From the NCBI GenBank assembly GCA_964537505.1, contig CAZICK010000001.1:1-64000 (forward strand): DNA of 64,000 bases. Reading direction: 5' to 3'. This DNA is from DAINBT01 sp036732785. GTDB taxonomy: Bacteria; Planctomycetota; Phycisphaerae; Sedimentisphaerales; SM23-30. The notes beneath the pieces were generated by a model that was not told where the DNA came from, searched no databases, and was given only the letters and a program-made list of their open reading frames with translations. This document shows, in pieces, positions 35,840-45,588 of this stretch. Each line of letters opens with the position of its first letter. Position 1 is the stretch's first letter. Both the position numbers and the translations under genes were made by a program.

Positions 35840-37237
35840 ATGACGACCGCAAAACATAATCCCAAATTGATGGTGTTGAGTATTGACGGTGTGCCGTTCG
35901 CTCTGATGCGACGGATGATGGACGATGGCGTAATGCCCAATATGGCTGGACTTGCCGGTAATGTGGGTATCCGGCAGATGCGATCGGTACAGCCGACGGT
36001 TTCCTGCGTGGCCTGGGCCAGCTACATGACCGGCAAAAATCCCGGTAAACACGGAATATACGGATTTATCGATCGCCGAACGGAAAGCTACGACTTGATG
36101 TTTCCCAACTCCGCAACCATGTCCGCCGAAAACATCTGGGAAGTGCTCTCCCGCGCCGACAAGCGTGTATTCGGAATGAATGTGCCGAGCAGTTATCCGC
36201 CCCGTCGCGTCAATGGTATTTTGATAGGCGACTTTCTTGCGCCCACCATCGAAAAGGCCGCATACCCGGCCGGCGAAAGCGAATATCTGCGCTCGATAGA
36301 TTACCGCATTGACAGTGACGCCCAATTGGCCCGGCGTGATAAACGCGCCATGCTGGCCGACCTCGACAAAACGCTGGATACGCGGATGGAGGCGATGTTT
36401 CATTACCTGGATAAGGAAAGTTGGGATTTCTTTCATACGCATATTATGGGCAGCGACCGAATCAACCATTTTCTTTGGCAGAAAATGGAAGATAACGACC
36501 CGGAATTCGCACCGGCGTTTTTCGCATATTATCGAAGAATCGATAAAGCAATCGGACGACTGCTGGAGCAACTGCCGGATATACCGTTATTGATTTTCAG
36601 CGACCATGGTTTCTGCCGGATCAAGCAGGAAGTACAGCTTTCGCGGTACCTGGTCGAAACGGGCTGGACGACGCCCGCACAGGAAATCGTCCATCCGCTG
36701 TCTGTCGATCCAGCCAAATCGAAGGCGTACTGCCTGATACCTGGGCGGATATATGTAAATCTTCTCGGACGCGAACCGGGCGGAATCGTGCCGTTAGAAA
36801 AATATCAACAGGTACGCAAACGGCTTGCAGAAGATTTATTGAAACTGCGCGATCCGGAAACGGGCGAAAATGTGATAAAAAAAGTAGTAATGCGGGAAAA
36901 TGTGTATTGGCCAAGCGACCGTGAGAAAAACGCGACAATGGAGCCGGAACAGTCGGCCATGTATAAGGGAACATACGGCAAGGCGGCGGACCTGATCGCC
37001 ATACCATACGACGGCTACGATCTGAAACTCGGATTAGCCGGCAACAAAATACTACAAAAAACGGAACTGGAAGGAATGCACACTTATGATGACGCCTTTA
37101 TGGTGGCTCGCGGTATAGAACTGCCAAAAGACGATCTGGAAATATTGATGTTGGCAAGACCTATACTCGATAAACTGGGCGTTGAACCGCCGAACGATAT
37201 GGACGGCACAGGCAGTGCGATAACACCCAGGTTCTGA
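35840..37237 (+). CDS. Alkaline-phosphatase-superfamily phosphodiesterase / nucleotide pyrophosphatase
   Basis: A 465-residue enzyme of the alkaline phosphatase superfamily (type I phosphodiesterase/nucleotide pyrophosphatase branch). Metal-binding and catalytic segments are visible: LSIDGVPF (Asp), QPTVSCVAW with a Ser or Thr nucleophile, MTGKNPGKHGIYGF, GSDRINHFLW (Asp and His), and FSDHGF (Asp and His). No signal peptide, so it is cytoplasmic. Between DUF2061 and cysD it could hydrolyse nucleotides related to sulfate activation such as APS or PAP, but this is only inferred from the neighbourhood. Confidence 0.82.
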   Translation: MTTAKHNPKLMVLSIDGVPFALMRRMMDDGVMPNMAGLAGNVGIRQMRSVQPTVSCVAWASYMTGKNPGKHGIYGFIDRRTESYDLMFPNSATMSAENIWEVLSRADKRVFGMNVPSSYPPRRVNGILIGDFLAPTIEKAAYPAGESEYLRSIDYRIDSDAQLARRDKRAMLADLDKTLDTRMEAMFHYLDKESWDFFHTHIMGSDRINHFLWQKMEDNDPEFAPAFFAYYRRIDKAIGRLLEQLPDIPLLIFSDHGFCRIKQEVQLSRYLVETGWTTPAQEIVHPLSVDPAKSKAYCLIPGRIYVNLLGREPGGIVPLEKYQQVRKRLAEDLLKLRDPETGENVIKKVVMRENVYWPSDREKNATMEPEQSAMYKGTYGKAADLIAIPYDGYDLKLGLAGNKILQKTELEGMHTYDDAFMVARGIELPKDDLEILMLARPILDKLGVEPPNDMDGTGSAITPRF

Positions 37238-37288
37238 CGACAAGGTCAACTCTGAGAAAAAAAATTAGTTTTAAGGAAGTTGGTGACT

Positions 37289-38086
37289 ATGGACAAACTG
37301 GATGAGTTGGAAAGTCAAAGTATCTATATAATTCGCGAGGCGTATTACCATTACAAGAAGCTGGCAATGTTATGGTCGATCGGTAAAGATTCCTCAACCA
37401 TGGTATGGCTGGTACGGAAAGCGTTTTTTGGAAAAGTGCCTTTCCCGGCACTGCATATCGATACCAGCTACAAGTTTCCCCAAATGTACAAGTTTCGTGA
37501 CGAATACAGCAGGAAGTGGGGGCTGGACCTGGTAATAACGCGTAACGAAAAAGCCCTGGCGGCCGGTATGACCTGCAAAAAAAAACTGGAATGCTGTACT
37601 GCCCTGAAAACCGAAGCATTAAAAATAGCTATAGCCAAACACGGTTTCGATGCCCTGCTGCTGGGAATACGTCGCGACGAACACGGGATCCGGGCCAAGG
37701 AACGGGTCTTCTCGCCACGCGATGAGGAATTTAAATGGAACTATCAGGACCAGCCGCCGGAGTTGTGGGACCAGTTCAAAAGCCAGGCCGAGGAACAGAC
37801 CCATATACGCGTGCATCCGCTGCTGGGCTGGACCGAGCTGGATATCTGGAAATACATCAAACGAGAACAAATCCCGATCACCGAACTGTACTTCGCCAAA
37901 AACGGTAAAAGATATCGCAGTATCGGATGTACCACCTGCTGCAATCCAGTCGATTCAAACGCCGCCACCATAGACGATATGATAAACGAACTGGAAACAA
38001 CCACGACCTCCGAACGCGCTGGCCGAGCACAGGACAAAGAAGACACATATACTATGCAAAAACTCCGAGCCTTGGGATATATGTAG
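37289..38086 (+). CDS. cysD: Sulfate adenylyltransferase subunit 2 (CysD)
   Basis: A 265-residue ATP sulfurylase small subunit. The PP-loop is SIGKDSS (residues 30-36), the LHIDTSYKFPQMYKFRDE segment follows, and GIRRDEHGIRAKERVFSPRDE matches the CysD substrate loop. It makes adenosine 5'-phosphosulfate from ATP and sulfate with CysN. ATG 37289 follows AAGGAAG at good spacing. It is shorter than the enterobacterial protein (about 300). The C-terminus (QKLRALGYM) corresponds to the family's KKRxGYF end. cysN follows by 40 bases. Confidence 0.93.
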   Translation: MDKLDELESQSIYIIREAYYHYKKLAMLWSIGKDSSTMVWLVRKAFFGKVPFPALHIDTSYKFPQMYKFRDEYSRKWGLDLVITRNEKALAAGMTCKKKLECCTALKTEALKIAIAKHGFDALLLGIRRDEHGIRAKERVFSPRDEEFKWNYQDQPPELWDQFKSQAEEQTHIRVHPLLGWTELDIWKYIKREQIPITELYFAKNGKRYRSIGCTTCCNPVDSNAATIDDMINELETTTTSERAGRAQDKEDTYTMQKLRALGYM

Positions 38087-38126
38087 AAATATGGGTTCAT
38101 GGCGATAGGGAAAGGAATACACAGAC

Positions 38127-39362
38127 ATGCGAGATCACCTGAAATTTGTAGCAGTTGGGCACGTAGATCACGGTAAAAGTACGCTTATCGGCAGACTGCT
38201 TTATGATACGAATTCACTGCCACCCGACAAAATGGACGAAGTACGCATGGCAAGCGAAGAAAACGACGGCGTACCGGAATTCGCATTTGTCATGGACCAC
38301 CTGGAGGAAGAACGTAGAAACCGCGTGACCATCGACACCGCCCAGATATTCTTCAAAACAGCCAAACGTGAATACGTGATTATCGATGCGCCGGGACATA
38401 AACAGTTTCTCAAAAACATGATAACCGGTTCGACTCAGGCCGAAGCTGCCCTGCTGCTGGTCGCAGCCGAGGAAGGTCTGCAGGAGCAAACCCACCGTCA
38501 CGCGTATATGCTCAGCCTGCTGGGTATCAGGCAACTGCTGATCGTTATCAACAAAATGGACCTGGTCAACTACGATCAACAGCGGTTCGAACAAATCAAG
38601 AAAGATATTACCAAACGCCTTGAAGAGTTCGGCATGGAACCACCACTGATGACGATACCGATCGTATCGACCCTCGGTGAAAACGTCGCTCGACGTAGCG
38701 ACAAAATGGACTGGTACGACGGCATGACCCTGCTGGAAGGACTGGACCAACTGCAACCGGCCCCCTCGGCCCAGAATGGCCGGCTTCGCTTCCCGGTACA
38801 GGATATATATGAACTCGAAGGCGAAAAGGTGTTGGTAGGCCGCCTGGCATCGGGTACACTCCGCAACGGTCAGGATATCATGTTCCACCCGCTCGGCAAG
38901 ACCGCAACGGTGGACTATATTAAGGTTTTTGGAGCCAGCAAAGATCAGGCAATCGCCGGCGAATCGATCGGCATAGTCCTCAAAAACAAAAACGCCATGC
39001 AGGGACTCGCCAGGGGCGAAGTAGCCTGTGACCTCAGCCCGTCACCGCACGTTCACAATACAATCGTGGCCACGGTATTCTGGATGAACGGAGAACCGCT
39101 TAGGAAAGACGAAACGATCGATCTGAAGTGCGCCACACGACAGGTCTCGTGCAAAGTCAAAAAAATCACCGATCGTATGAATTCTTCCACCCTGGAAATA
39201 ATCGCCACCGACGCCAAGGACCTCCACGACACCGAAGTGGCCAAACTGACCCTCAAGGCGGACGGATATGTGTGTATGGACCCGTTTGAATCCGTAGCTG
39301 AAACAGGCCGGTTCGTATTAATGCGCGACAACGATACAGTTGCCGGCGGCATATTGCATTAG
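38127..39362 (+). CDS. cysN: Sulfate adenylyltransferase subunit 1, GTPase (CysN)
   Basis: A 411-residue GTPase subunit of ATP sulfurylase. GTP motifs: GHVDHGKST (residues 11-19), DAPGHKQF, and NKMD; the switch I stretch reads RNRVTIDTA. Domains 2 and 3 are EF-Tu-like beta barrels. GTP hydrolysis drives the unfavourable formation of APS by CysD. There is no APS-kinase domain at the C-terminus (CysC) and none elsewhere in the operon, and no APS/PAPS reductase gene. It is the last gene of the operon. Confidence 0.94.
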   Translation: MRDHLKFVAVGHVDHGKSTLIGRLLYDTNSLPPDKMDEVRMASEENDGVPEFAFVMDHLEEERRNRVTIDTAQIFFKTAKREYVIIDAPGHKQFLKNMITGSTQAEAALLLVAAEEGLQEQTHRHAYMLSLLGIRQLLIVINKMDLVNYDQQRFEQIKKDITKRLEEFGMEPPLMTIPIVSTLGENVARRSDKMDWYDGMTLLEGLDQLQPAPSAQNGRLRFPVQDIYELEGEKVLVGRLASGTLRNGQDIMFHPLGKTATVDYIKVFGASKDQAIAGESIGIVLKNKNAMQGLARGEVACDLSPSPHVHNTIVATVFWMNGEPLRKDETIDLKCATRQVSCKVKKITDRMNSSTLEIIATDAKDLHDTEVAKLTLKADGYVCMDPFESVAETGRFVLMRDNDTVAGGILH

Positions 39363-39530
39363 AGAACCTCTAAAAATTGCTTTCGTCACAAGAACGAGCG
39401 AAATTTTCGTCAGCGAAACACAGAGATCAAAAATCGCCGCTTCCGCTTGCAGCGTCAAGCAGACCATTGCCATTAAATAAACTGGTTGTCAGTTGACTTT
39501 GCTAAACGCACTTTACTATTTTATCGGGTA

Positions 39531-40256
39531 TCAAACAGTGCCTTTTGTACGCTGATCCAGCGTTCGCCAAATAAGTTTTGCCGCTGACTCAGGGCTGAAC
39601 TTCTCGGTATTGATCACAATGTCATAGTATTTGCAATCACAGATGTCCGCATTGAGAAAGTCCTTAGCAAATTCTTTTCGTGCCCGGTCTTCCCTGATCA
39701 CTATGCTTTTCGCCTTATCGAGAGCAATATTGTTGCGATGGGCGTAACGCTGGCAACGCAGATCAAACGGGGCAATTATGCGTACGCTCAGTCCACTTTC
39801 TCGTGGCAGAATCATCCCGGCCGCCCGGCCCAATATCGTAGCCCGGCCGTGCTTGGCGATAACCAGCAAAACCTTCGTCAGATGACGATAATAGTCCAGT
39901 TGTCGCACCGCTTTTTCTGTGAAAATCGGCGCCAGCCAGTCTTCGATCCAACTGATCGTACGTTCATCCACACTCTCCAAAACGCTTTTGTGGACATCCA
40001 TATTCTCAGCCATGTAATCGAGAATCTCCTTGTCATACACTTGCCATTTCAACAGCCCCGTCAGGGCCTGGGCGATTTCCGCCCCGCCGCTGCCCAATTC
40101 CCGGCTGATGGCAATATAGTCTATCTTGACCCCTTCGGTTCCCACCAACCGCGTCTGGGTCTCACGCTTGACCTGTTCATTCTGCGCCATCTCCCATTGC
40201 CGCATCTGTCCTTCGACGATTTGGCTGATTTCCCGATTGTGAATATTAGCAGGCAT
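39531..40256 (-). CDS. Cytidylate-kinase-like family protein
   Basis: A 241-residue protein of the cytidylate-kinase-like family (PF13189 type). IAISRELGSGGAEIAQALT is a modified P-loop region, followed by YDKEILDYMAE. A charged N-terminal extension of about 40 residues precedes the domain. GAGGAG lies upstream of the ATG. Members are widespread in anaerobes and planctomycetes, and the true substrate is not known; a nucleotide or small-molecule kinase is likely. It is oriented against cysN and divergent from the broken thioredoxin-like gene. Confidence 0.85.
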   Translation of the reverse strand: MPANIHNREISQIVEGQMRQWEMAQNEQVKRETQTRLVGTEGVKIDYIAISRELGSGGAEIAQALTGLLKWQVYDKEILDYMAENMDVHKSVLESVDERTISWIEDWLAPIFTEKAVRQLDYYRHLTKVLLVIAKHGRATILGRAAGMILPRESGLSVRIIAPFDLRCQRYAHRNNIALDKAKSIVIREDRARKEFAKDFLNADICDCKYYDIVINTEKFSPESAAKLIWRTLDQRTKGTV

Positions 40257-40566
40257 AAATACGACTCCTCTACCAAGAGGTGATTTTTACCAACCGTCAC
40301 GATAAAATGCTCTTACTGCTCCCCTGATCATACACCATAAAAACCATCTTTGCCAGGCAAAAAAGTTTGTTTTATCTCTCAATCCAACCATAAGCCGGTT
40401 GCTGTAGGACCAAAACCCGTACCCCCGGCATTGCCGCAGTTTTTGCCGGTACCGCATTTTTCGTGTCAAAATGGCCCTGTCCTGCTTATAATGAGTGTTG
40501 GTGGCATGGTTAGATCGGCAAATCCAAAACATTTTATCGATTATAACACAAGTTGGAGATCAAAAT
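40257..40566. other. Divergent intergenic region
   Basis: About 310 bases between divergently transcribed genes. TATAAT near 40487 on the plus strand could be a -10 element for the broken thioredoxin-like gene, but its -35 is poor. Short frames here have no recognisable protein character. Confidence 0.4.
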
Positions 40567-41137
40567 ATGTTACTTAACAGCGAATACCTAAGACCTCTTT
40601 GCACGGGGGCTTGCCTATAACGATTACCTGGTCACCGGTACGGACGATCAGCGGCAGCGGTGGGAGACTGTTTACAATGCTGCCCATATAACAGCCTAGC
40701 AGAAAAAATTGTTGGAGGGTTTTGTTCGCCAAATGAATGTTCTTGTTGTCAGTGGAATATGGTGCGGCGACTGCGTCGAACAGTGTCCGCTCCTTGAACG
40801 CATTGCCCAGACCGGCAACAAAATCAATCTGCGATTCGTTGATCGCGACTCCGACAGCAAATTGTCTGAAAACCTTATTATCAATGCTGGCAACCGTGTT
40901 CCCGTGGCTGTGTTTATGGCTGAGGATTTCGCATTGTGCTCCTGGTACGGCGACCGCAGCCTGACCCGTTACCGCCGCCTCGCTCAAAGGCAACTGGGCC
41001 CGGCCTGTTCCACCGGCCTGTTCGTCCCGGACGAACAGGAATTGGCCCTGACCCTGACAGACTGGATGAACGAATTCGAACGCATTCAACTAATGCTTCG
41101 GCTGAGCACCCGCCTGCGTCAAAAACACCAGGACTGA
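40567..41137 (+). pseudogene. Thioredoxin-family gene with a frameshift and an in-frame TAG
   Basis: The original start appears to be ATG 40567 (TTGGAG eight bases upstream): MLLNSEYL, then a one-base insertion near 40591 shifts to the frame DLFARGLAYNDYLV, continuing DQRQRWETVYNAAHITA to TAG at 40697-40699. After the TAG the same frame goes on QKKLLEGFVRQMNVLVVSGI to WCGDCVEQCP, an intact thioredoxin-fold domain with a CxxC centre, RVPVAVFMAEDF, and a C-terminal RLSTRLRQKHQD. The joined product resembles a thioredoxin-family protein conserved in planctomycetes. Two lesions argue for decay, though re-initiation at TTG 40709 or ATG 40733 could still give the thioredoxin domain. Confidence 0.65.
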
Positions 41138-41452
41138 CGAAACTGTCAGGCCAAATCACAAACTCCAACAATAGTGGTACGCCCACATCTGCCCGCGAAC
41201 TCGGTTGTGAACTCAGCGAAATGGCGAGGGTGCACCCAAACTCGGCCGGTTCATCCTTTCGCAACTCATTTACAAGGGTGTAATTTCAGCTTCCTGATTT
41301 GCCAATACAGGGTTTTTATATTAAATTAGATAAGTCTGGTAATACAGGTAAGTATTTATGGGTCTGTTTGACCGAAAAATTGGCAAGAAACGATATTTAT
41401 TCAAACTGAGTGGTCTCAGGACCTATAACAAAAATTCCTGAGAGCTGATGCC
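41138..41452. other. Intergenic region without recognised features
   Basis: These 315 bases separate the broken thioredoxin-like gene from the CPBP protease. I see no convincing coding frame, promoter or terminator. Confidence 0.5.
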
Positions 41453-42202
41453 ATGCTGGAAAGATCGGAAAGATTACTGCCTTGTCGGCCCTCACCTCAA
41501 AGCCATGCAGGGCGATATGTCCGCATAAGGCTGGAAGATGCCTCCTCCATCTCAACAAATCGTATATTTGAGCTTATCCTTGCAGTAGCCGCTGCTGTAT
41601 GGTTGATAAGCATTCTTAACAACTCGCTCAGCGGCTGGCTAGGCTGGCTGGGACCAGCCATTGTGCTGACCGCCCCTGTTGGGCTGGTCACTCTCATTCA
41701 AGGCGGGAAAATCTCTCGGCTCGGACTGAACCTGGATCGGCCGGGTTATTGCCTTGGATTGTTGGCTGTTACCTGCCTGGCGGCTTTTCCTGCCACCCTG
41801 GCAGGATTGTGGCTGCTGAGCCGGATTGGGGTCGCACCACCCTTGGCGCCGGCGATTGAAAAAGGCGCCTGGCCCAACTGGATACTATATCAATTTATGT
41901 ACATTGCCGTAGCAGAGGAGATTTTCTTCCGTGGTTACGTGCAGAGCTCTCTCCTGCAGATGAAACCGCCCCTGGCCGTGCGATACCCGCGAATATGGCA
42001 GGGGATGACGATCGTTATATCAGCCGGGGTTTTCGCCCTGGCCCATACGATAATTTTGGGGGATATTTTATCGGTCCTGACATTTTTCCCCGGCCTTATT
42101 TTGGGATGGCTCTTTGTCCGAACAAGGTCTTTGTTGGCTCCTGTTCTTTTCCATGGGCTGGCCAACGTTTGTTACGCAATAATGGCGGTAATACTGAGCT
42201 GA
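41453..42202 (+). CDS. CPBP-family intramembrane metalloprotease (CAAX protease-like)
   Basis: A 249-residue polytopic membrane protein. The CPBP motifs are present: EEIFFRGYVQ (motif 1), FALAHTI (motif 2, His) and LFHGLANV (motif 3, His). About seven hydrophobic helices are predicted. In eukaryotes related enzymes cleave prenylated proteins; bacterial members have roles from bacteriocin immunity to membrane-protein processing. A basic N-terminal cytoplasmic stretch of about 35 residues precedes the first helix. The gene lies ahead of the type II secretion operon with a 159-base gap, so a shared role is uncertain. Confidence 0.88.
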   Translation: MLERSERLLPCRPSPQSHAGRYVRIRLEDASSISTNRIFELILAVAAAVWLISILNNSLSGWLGWLGPAIVLTAPVGLVTLIQGGKISRLGLNLDRPGYCLGLLAVTCLAAFPATLAGLWLLSRIGVAPPLAPAIEKGAWPNWILYQFMYIAVAEEIFFRGYVQSSLLQMKPPLAVRYPRIWQGMTIVISAGVFALAHTIILGDILSVLTFFPGLILGWLFVRTRSLLAPVLFHGLANVCYAIMAVILS

Positions 42203-42361
42203 ATGCGGACCGATAATAAAACATTTTTCGATGTATTAACTCGCAGACATATCCGAGAGGCGTGATCGGCCAAGTCGGTTTCTAAAGACTTAAGTACCTC
42301 TCCTGACAGGGCGATAACCTTATACGTGGAGGTGGTGTATGTCCATAAATGGAGAGTTGTA

Positions 42362-43201
42362 ATGGATAAACGCAAGATACTGTTAGCAACCAATTCAATG
42401 CTTGTTTTGGCGTTGGTCTGGATAATTATTCAGGCCATGCCTGTGCAGGACAAGCTCAAAATCGCTGCCGGTCGAAATATCTCAGCAGAGCAGGACCGTG
42501 CACCTGAAACATCCGCTCCGCCGCCTGAGTTTTCCCAGACAAACTACAATGAGATTCTCAATAGAAACCTGTTCGAAACCGCCCAGACCACGGATCACAC
42601 GGACGAGCCTGCGGAAGCGGACGCGAAGACTGCCGGTTCGAAGCTCAATCTGGTTTTGCAGGGTACGATTACCGGTCCCCCGCAGATCGCCCGGGCACTT
42701 ATCGAGGATCTTTCCACGAACACGGCTGAGCATTATAAAATCGGCGATCTGGTTGCCGGAGCCCGTATCGAAGAGATAAACAAACACGCCGTAACCCTGA
42801 TCTGTGGCGGCAGAAGAACCACACTGGAACTCAACGCCAACAAGCCTCATTCCAGCCCAAACAGCAGCGATACATCATTACAGGTAACCATACCTGTCGA
42901 AGAACCCAGAACCAGCTCGCAGATTAGAAATGAAATTTTTGAGGACTTTCTCGCTACCGCCCGGATTGAACCGCATATAGTTGACAATCAGGCTCAGGGA
43001 CTGCGCATCAGTAACTTGAAAAACCTCGAAGCGGCAAAATTGATTGGTCTGGAAAACGGCGATGTGATCCGGATCGTCAACGGTCAGGAATTAACCAGCA
43101 AACAAAAAGCCTTCCAGGTTTTCAAAAAGGCCAAGACTCAGCCGTACCTGGATATCGAGCTTTTACGGGACAACAAGGTCAAAACATTATCTTTCCCCTA
43201 A
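42362..43201 (+). CDS. gspC: Type II secretion inner-membrane clamp protein GspC
   Basis: A 279-residue bitopic protein read from the ATG at 42362 (GGAGAG upstream). Order: one N-terminal membrane helix (LLATNSMLVLALVWIIIQAM), a Pro-rich linker, the homology region (about residues 60-160, with NRNLF and LVLQGTITGPPQIARALIED), and a C-terminal PDZ-like domain (about 190-279) with LENGDVIRIVNGQELTS. GspC ties the inner-membrane platform to the secretin and recruits substrates. It is the first gene of the gsp operon; no clear promoter was found in 42203-42361. Confidence 0.88.
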   Translation: MDKRKILLATNSMLVLALVWIIIQAMPVQDKLKIAAGRNISAEQDRAPETSAPPPEFSQTNYNEILNRNLFETAQTTDHTDEPAEADAKTAGSKLNLVLQGTITGPPQIARALIEDLSTNTAEHYKIGDLVAGARIEEINKHAVTLICGGRRTTLELNANKPHSSPNSSDTSLQVTIPVEEPRTSSQIRNEIFEDFLATARIEPHIVDNQAQGLRISNLKNLEAAKLIGLENGDVIRIVNGQELTSKQKAFQVFKKAKTQPYLDIELLRDNKVKTLSFP

Positions 43202-43218
43202 AACAAAGCCAAAAAACA

Positions 43219-45555
43219 ATGACGCGAAAACCAGCAAAAAAATTCACTTATATCGTAAAAGGCATTCTGTCGGGCGTGTGTCTGCTTGGGCTTGTCTTTC
43301 CGGGCTGCCAACAAACGCCGGGTAAGGTCCCGGCCGTTGCCAACAAGCCGAAACCGACCACGCAAATTCCCGATGATTCGCAGACCATCACCATTGACGA
43401 GGAAACCGCCCGAATACTCAAACGCCATTCGGTCAAATACGACTCGTTTTCTTCCGACACCACTGGCAACCCGGCCGACGCCGTAATTGCCGTCAAGGAG
43501 CCTTACACCGATACCCCAACACCCGATCAAAGCGAGATCACCGAAGGTACTTCCGCTGTCGTCGAGCCGCAAAGCACTGTTTTGGAACCCGCTTGTACGG
43601 GGCAAATTTCCACACCCGATGAAACTGAAAATGAGCCGAACCTTGCGAGTTTAATATCCCCTGATGAAACTTTTGAAGATATCACAACTCAACTACCGAC
43701 CCTGAGCGATCCTAACCTGACCCAGACGCCGATATCCATCAACTTTAACCAAACAGATATAGTTCTGGTCATCAAGACCATCGGTGACATGACCGGGATA
43801 AATTTTATAGTCGATGAAAGTATCACTGGCAATGTTACGGTACTGTCAAACACCGAGTTGCCATTGGGTGAACTTTACCATTTCCTGGAGTCAATCTTGG
43901 AAGTCAAAGGGTTAGCGGCTGTTCCGACACGCGACCATGTAAAAATAGTGCCGCGATCCGGAGCCAACAAGCGTAATCTCTTGATACGCATTGGTTGCGA
44001 CCCGGCGCAAATACCGCAGAACGATTCGGTGGTCACTCAGATCATGCATCTGAAGTATGCCAATGCCGACGAAATCAGCAGCATCTTCCAGGGCTGCCTG
44101 GCTGCGGACGCGAAAATGGATACTTATCGTCCTACCAATACCATCCTTCTGACCGACACTTCCTCGAATATTCACCGCATAGCCAATATCATCGGACAGC
44201 TTGACGTGCCCAGCGCCAAGGCAAAGCGCACGGTTATACACTTGAAGTATGCCTCCGCTCAGGCTTTGGCCAAGCAAATAATGGAAATCATGGAGAAAAA
44301 CAAAACAACCTTTTCCCCGCCCGGGCGTCCCGTCCCGGCGTCCCAAACACAAACTGGCGTACAGATTCAACCTGACCCCAGAATCAGCGCTCTGGTTGTC
44401 GTAGCCGACGAACAGGACACCAACACTATTAAGGAGCTGGTCCGGCAGCTTGATATAGAGACGCCTGCCGGCTCGTATAATTTTCATGTTGTGCCGCTTT
44501 ACCACGCACAGGCCAAGGAAGCCGAGCAATCCCTTCAGCCGGTGCTCGCCAACCTCAGAATTGCAAGTGCCCCCAATACCGATTCGCTGCAGGGGAGTAT
44601 CACTGCGGACGAAAGCACCAATTCACTAATTATTACTGCTTCCGCCCAAGACTTCAAGGTTCTTTCCGACATTATCAAACAACTCGATATCGTACGTGAG
44701 AATGTACTGGTCGAGTTGCTTATCATGGAGGTCAGTCAGGACAAATTGCTGGAGATAGGCATTGACTGGGCCACTTTTGACCAGGCGGTCTCAGATGGCG
44801 TTCGCGGTTTTGCCAACACAAATTTCGGCGTCAGGGTTGACGCCGTCAATGGTGAGTCGGAAGGCCTTACTGTCGGCGCTTTCAAGGACGTTGGCGGTAA
44901 CACCCAGATAGGCGCTATTATCAATGCCATGGAAACGGAATCGGGAGTGAATATCCTCTCCACACCGCATATCCTGGCATCCAACCATAAAAAGGCCAAG
45001 ATAATCGTCGGTGACAACATTCCTTTTGTCATCCAGACCAGAATTACCGAGTCGGATCCCAGTACGCCCACGGTCATCAAGAATATCGACTACAAGGACG
45101 TCGGTGTTAGTTTGGAAATCACCCCTCATATCAGTCATAAGGACATGATTCGTTTGGTAATCAGCAGTCAGTTTACCCAACTCATCGACAGTATTACAGG
45201 TTTGTCCGCCGATACTCCTACCACTTCAAAACGGCAGATTGACACCGAAATTTCCATGGCCAGCGGTAAAACCGTGGTTATTGGCGGACTCATCCGCGAT
45301 GACAAGATCACCATCGAAAATAAAATCCCTCTGATTGGCGATATCCCATTGATCGGCAATCTGTTCAAATTCCAGCGCGACCGCCTGCAAAAAACCAATC
45401 TGCTGCTGTTCATAACTCCCTACGTTCTGAGCAGCCAGTCGGACCTGGCAAACGTTACCTTAAGGAAGCAGAATGAGATCGCGCCGGAACTGGGCCAACG
45501 GGTTAATGACAAAAACATTGAAAACGAGGATATATTAAAATCTATTTGGCGTTAA
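43219..45555 (+). CDS. gspD: Type II secretion outer-membrane secretin GspD
   Basis: A 778-residue secretin with a lipoprotein-like signal (LVFPGCQQ). A low-complexity Thr/Pro/Glu-rich stretch runs to about residue 170. The N0 domain follows (INFNQTDIVLVIKTIGDMTG, with NFIVDESITGNVTVL), then N1-N3 repeats with IMHLKYANADEISSIF and VIHLKYASAQALAKQIM, and the C-terminal beta-barrel secretin domain with VLVELLIMEVSQDKLLEIG and IPLIGDIPLIGNLFKFQ. It forms the outer-membrane channel. The long linker before N0 is unusual. It is the only secretin in this window, although a pilus operon also needs one. Confidence 0.93.
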   Translation: MTRKPAKKFTYIVKGILSGVCLLGLVFPGCQQTPGKVPAVANKPKPTTQIPDDSQTITIDEETARILKRHSVKYDSFSSDTTGNPADAVIAVKEPYTDTPTPDQSEITEGTSAVVEPQSTVLEPACTGQISTPDETENEPNLASLISPDETFEDITTQLPTLSDPNLTQTPISINFNQTDIVLVIKTIGDMTGINFIVDESITGNVTVLSNTELPLGELYHFLESILEVKGLAAVPTRDHVKIVPRSGANKRNLLIRIGCDPAQIPQNDSVVTQIMHLKYANADEISSIFQGCLAADAKMDTYRPTNTILLTDTSSNIHRIANIIGQLDVPSAKAKRTVIHLKYASAQALAKQIMEIMEKNKTTFSPPGRPVPASQTQTGVQIQPDPRISALVVVADEQDTNTIKELVRQLDIETPAGSYNFHVVPLYHAQAKEAEQSLQPVLANLRIASAPNTDSLQGSITADESTNSLIITASAQDFKVLSDIIKQLDIVRENVLVELLIMEVSQDKLLEIGIDWATFDQAVSDGVRGFANTNFGVRVDAVNGESEGLTVGAFKDVGGNTQIGAIINAMETESGVNILSTPHILASNHKKAKIIVGDNIPFVIQTRITESDPSTPTVIKNIDYKDVGVSLEITPHISHKDMIRLVISSQFTQLIDSITGLSADTPTTSKRQIDTEISMASGKTVVIGGLIRDDKITIENKIPLIGDIPLIGNLFKFQRDRLQKTNLLLFITPYVLSSQSDLANVTLRKQNEIAPELGQRVNDKNIENEDILKSIWR

Positions 45556-45588
45556 GCGACTCCGCGATGGACAGTTGGTAATATAAGC

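Noticed and set aside
40574..41264. Minus-strand frames opposite the thioredoxin-like gene
   Set aside because: They lack family features; the plus strand holds a recognisable thioredoxin domain.
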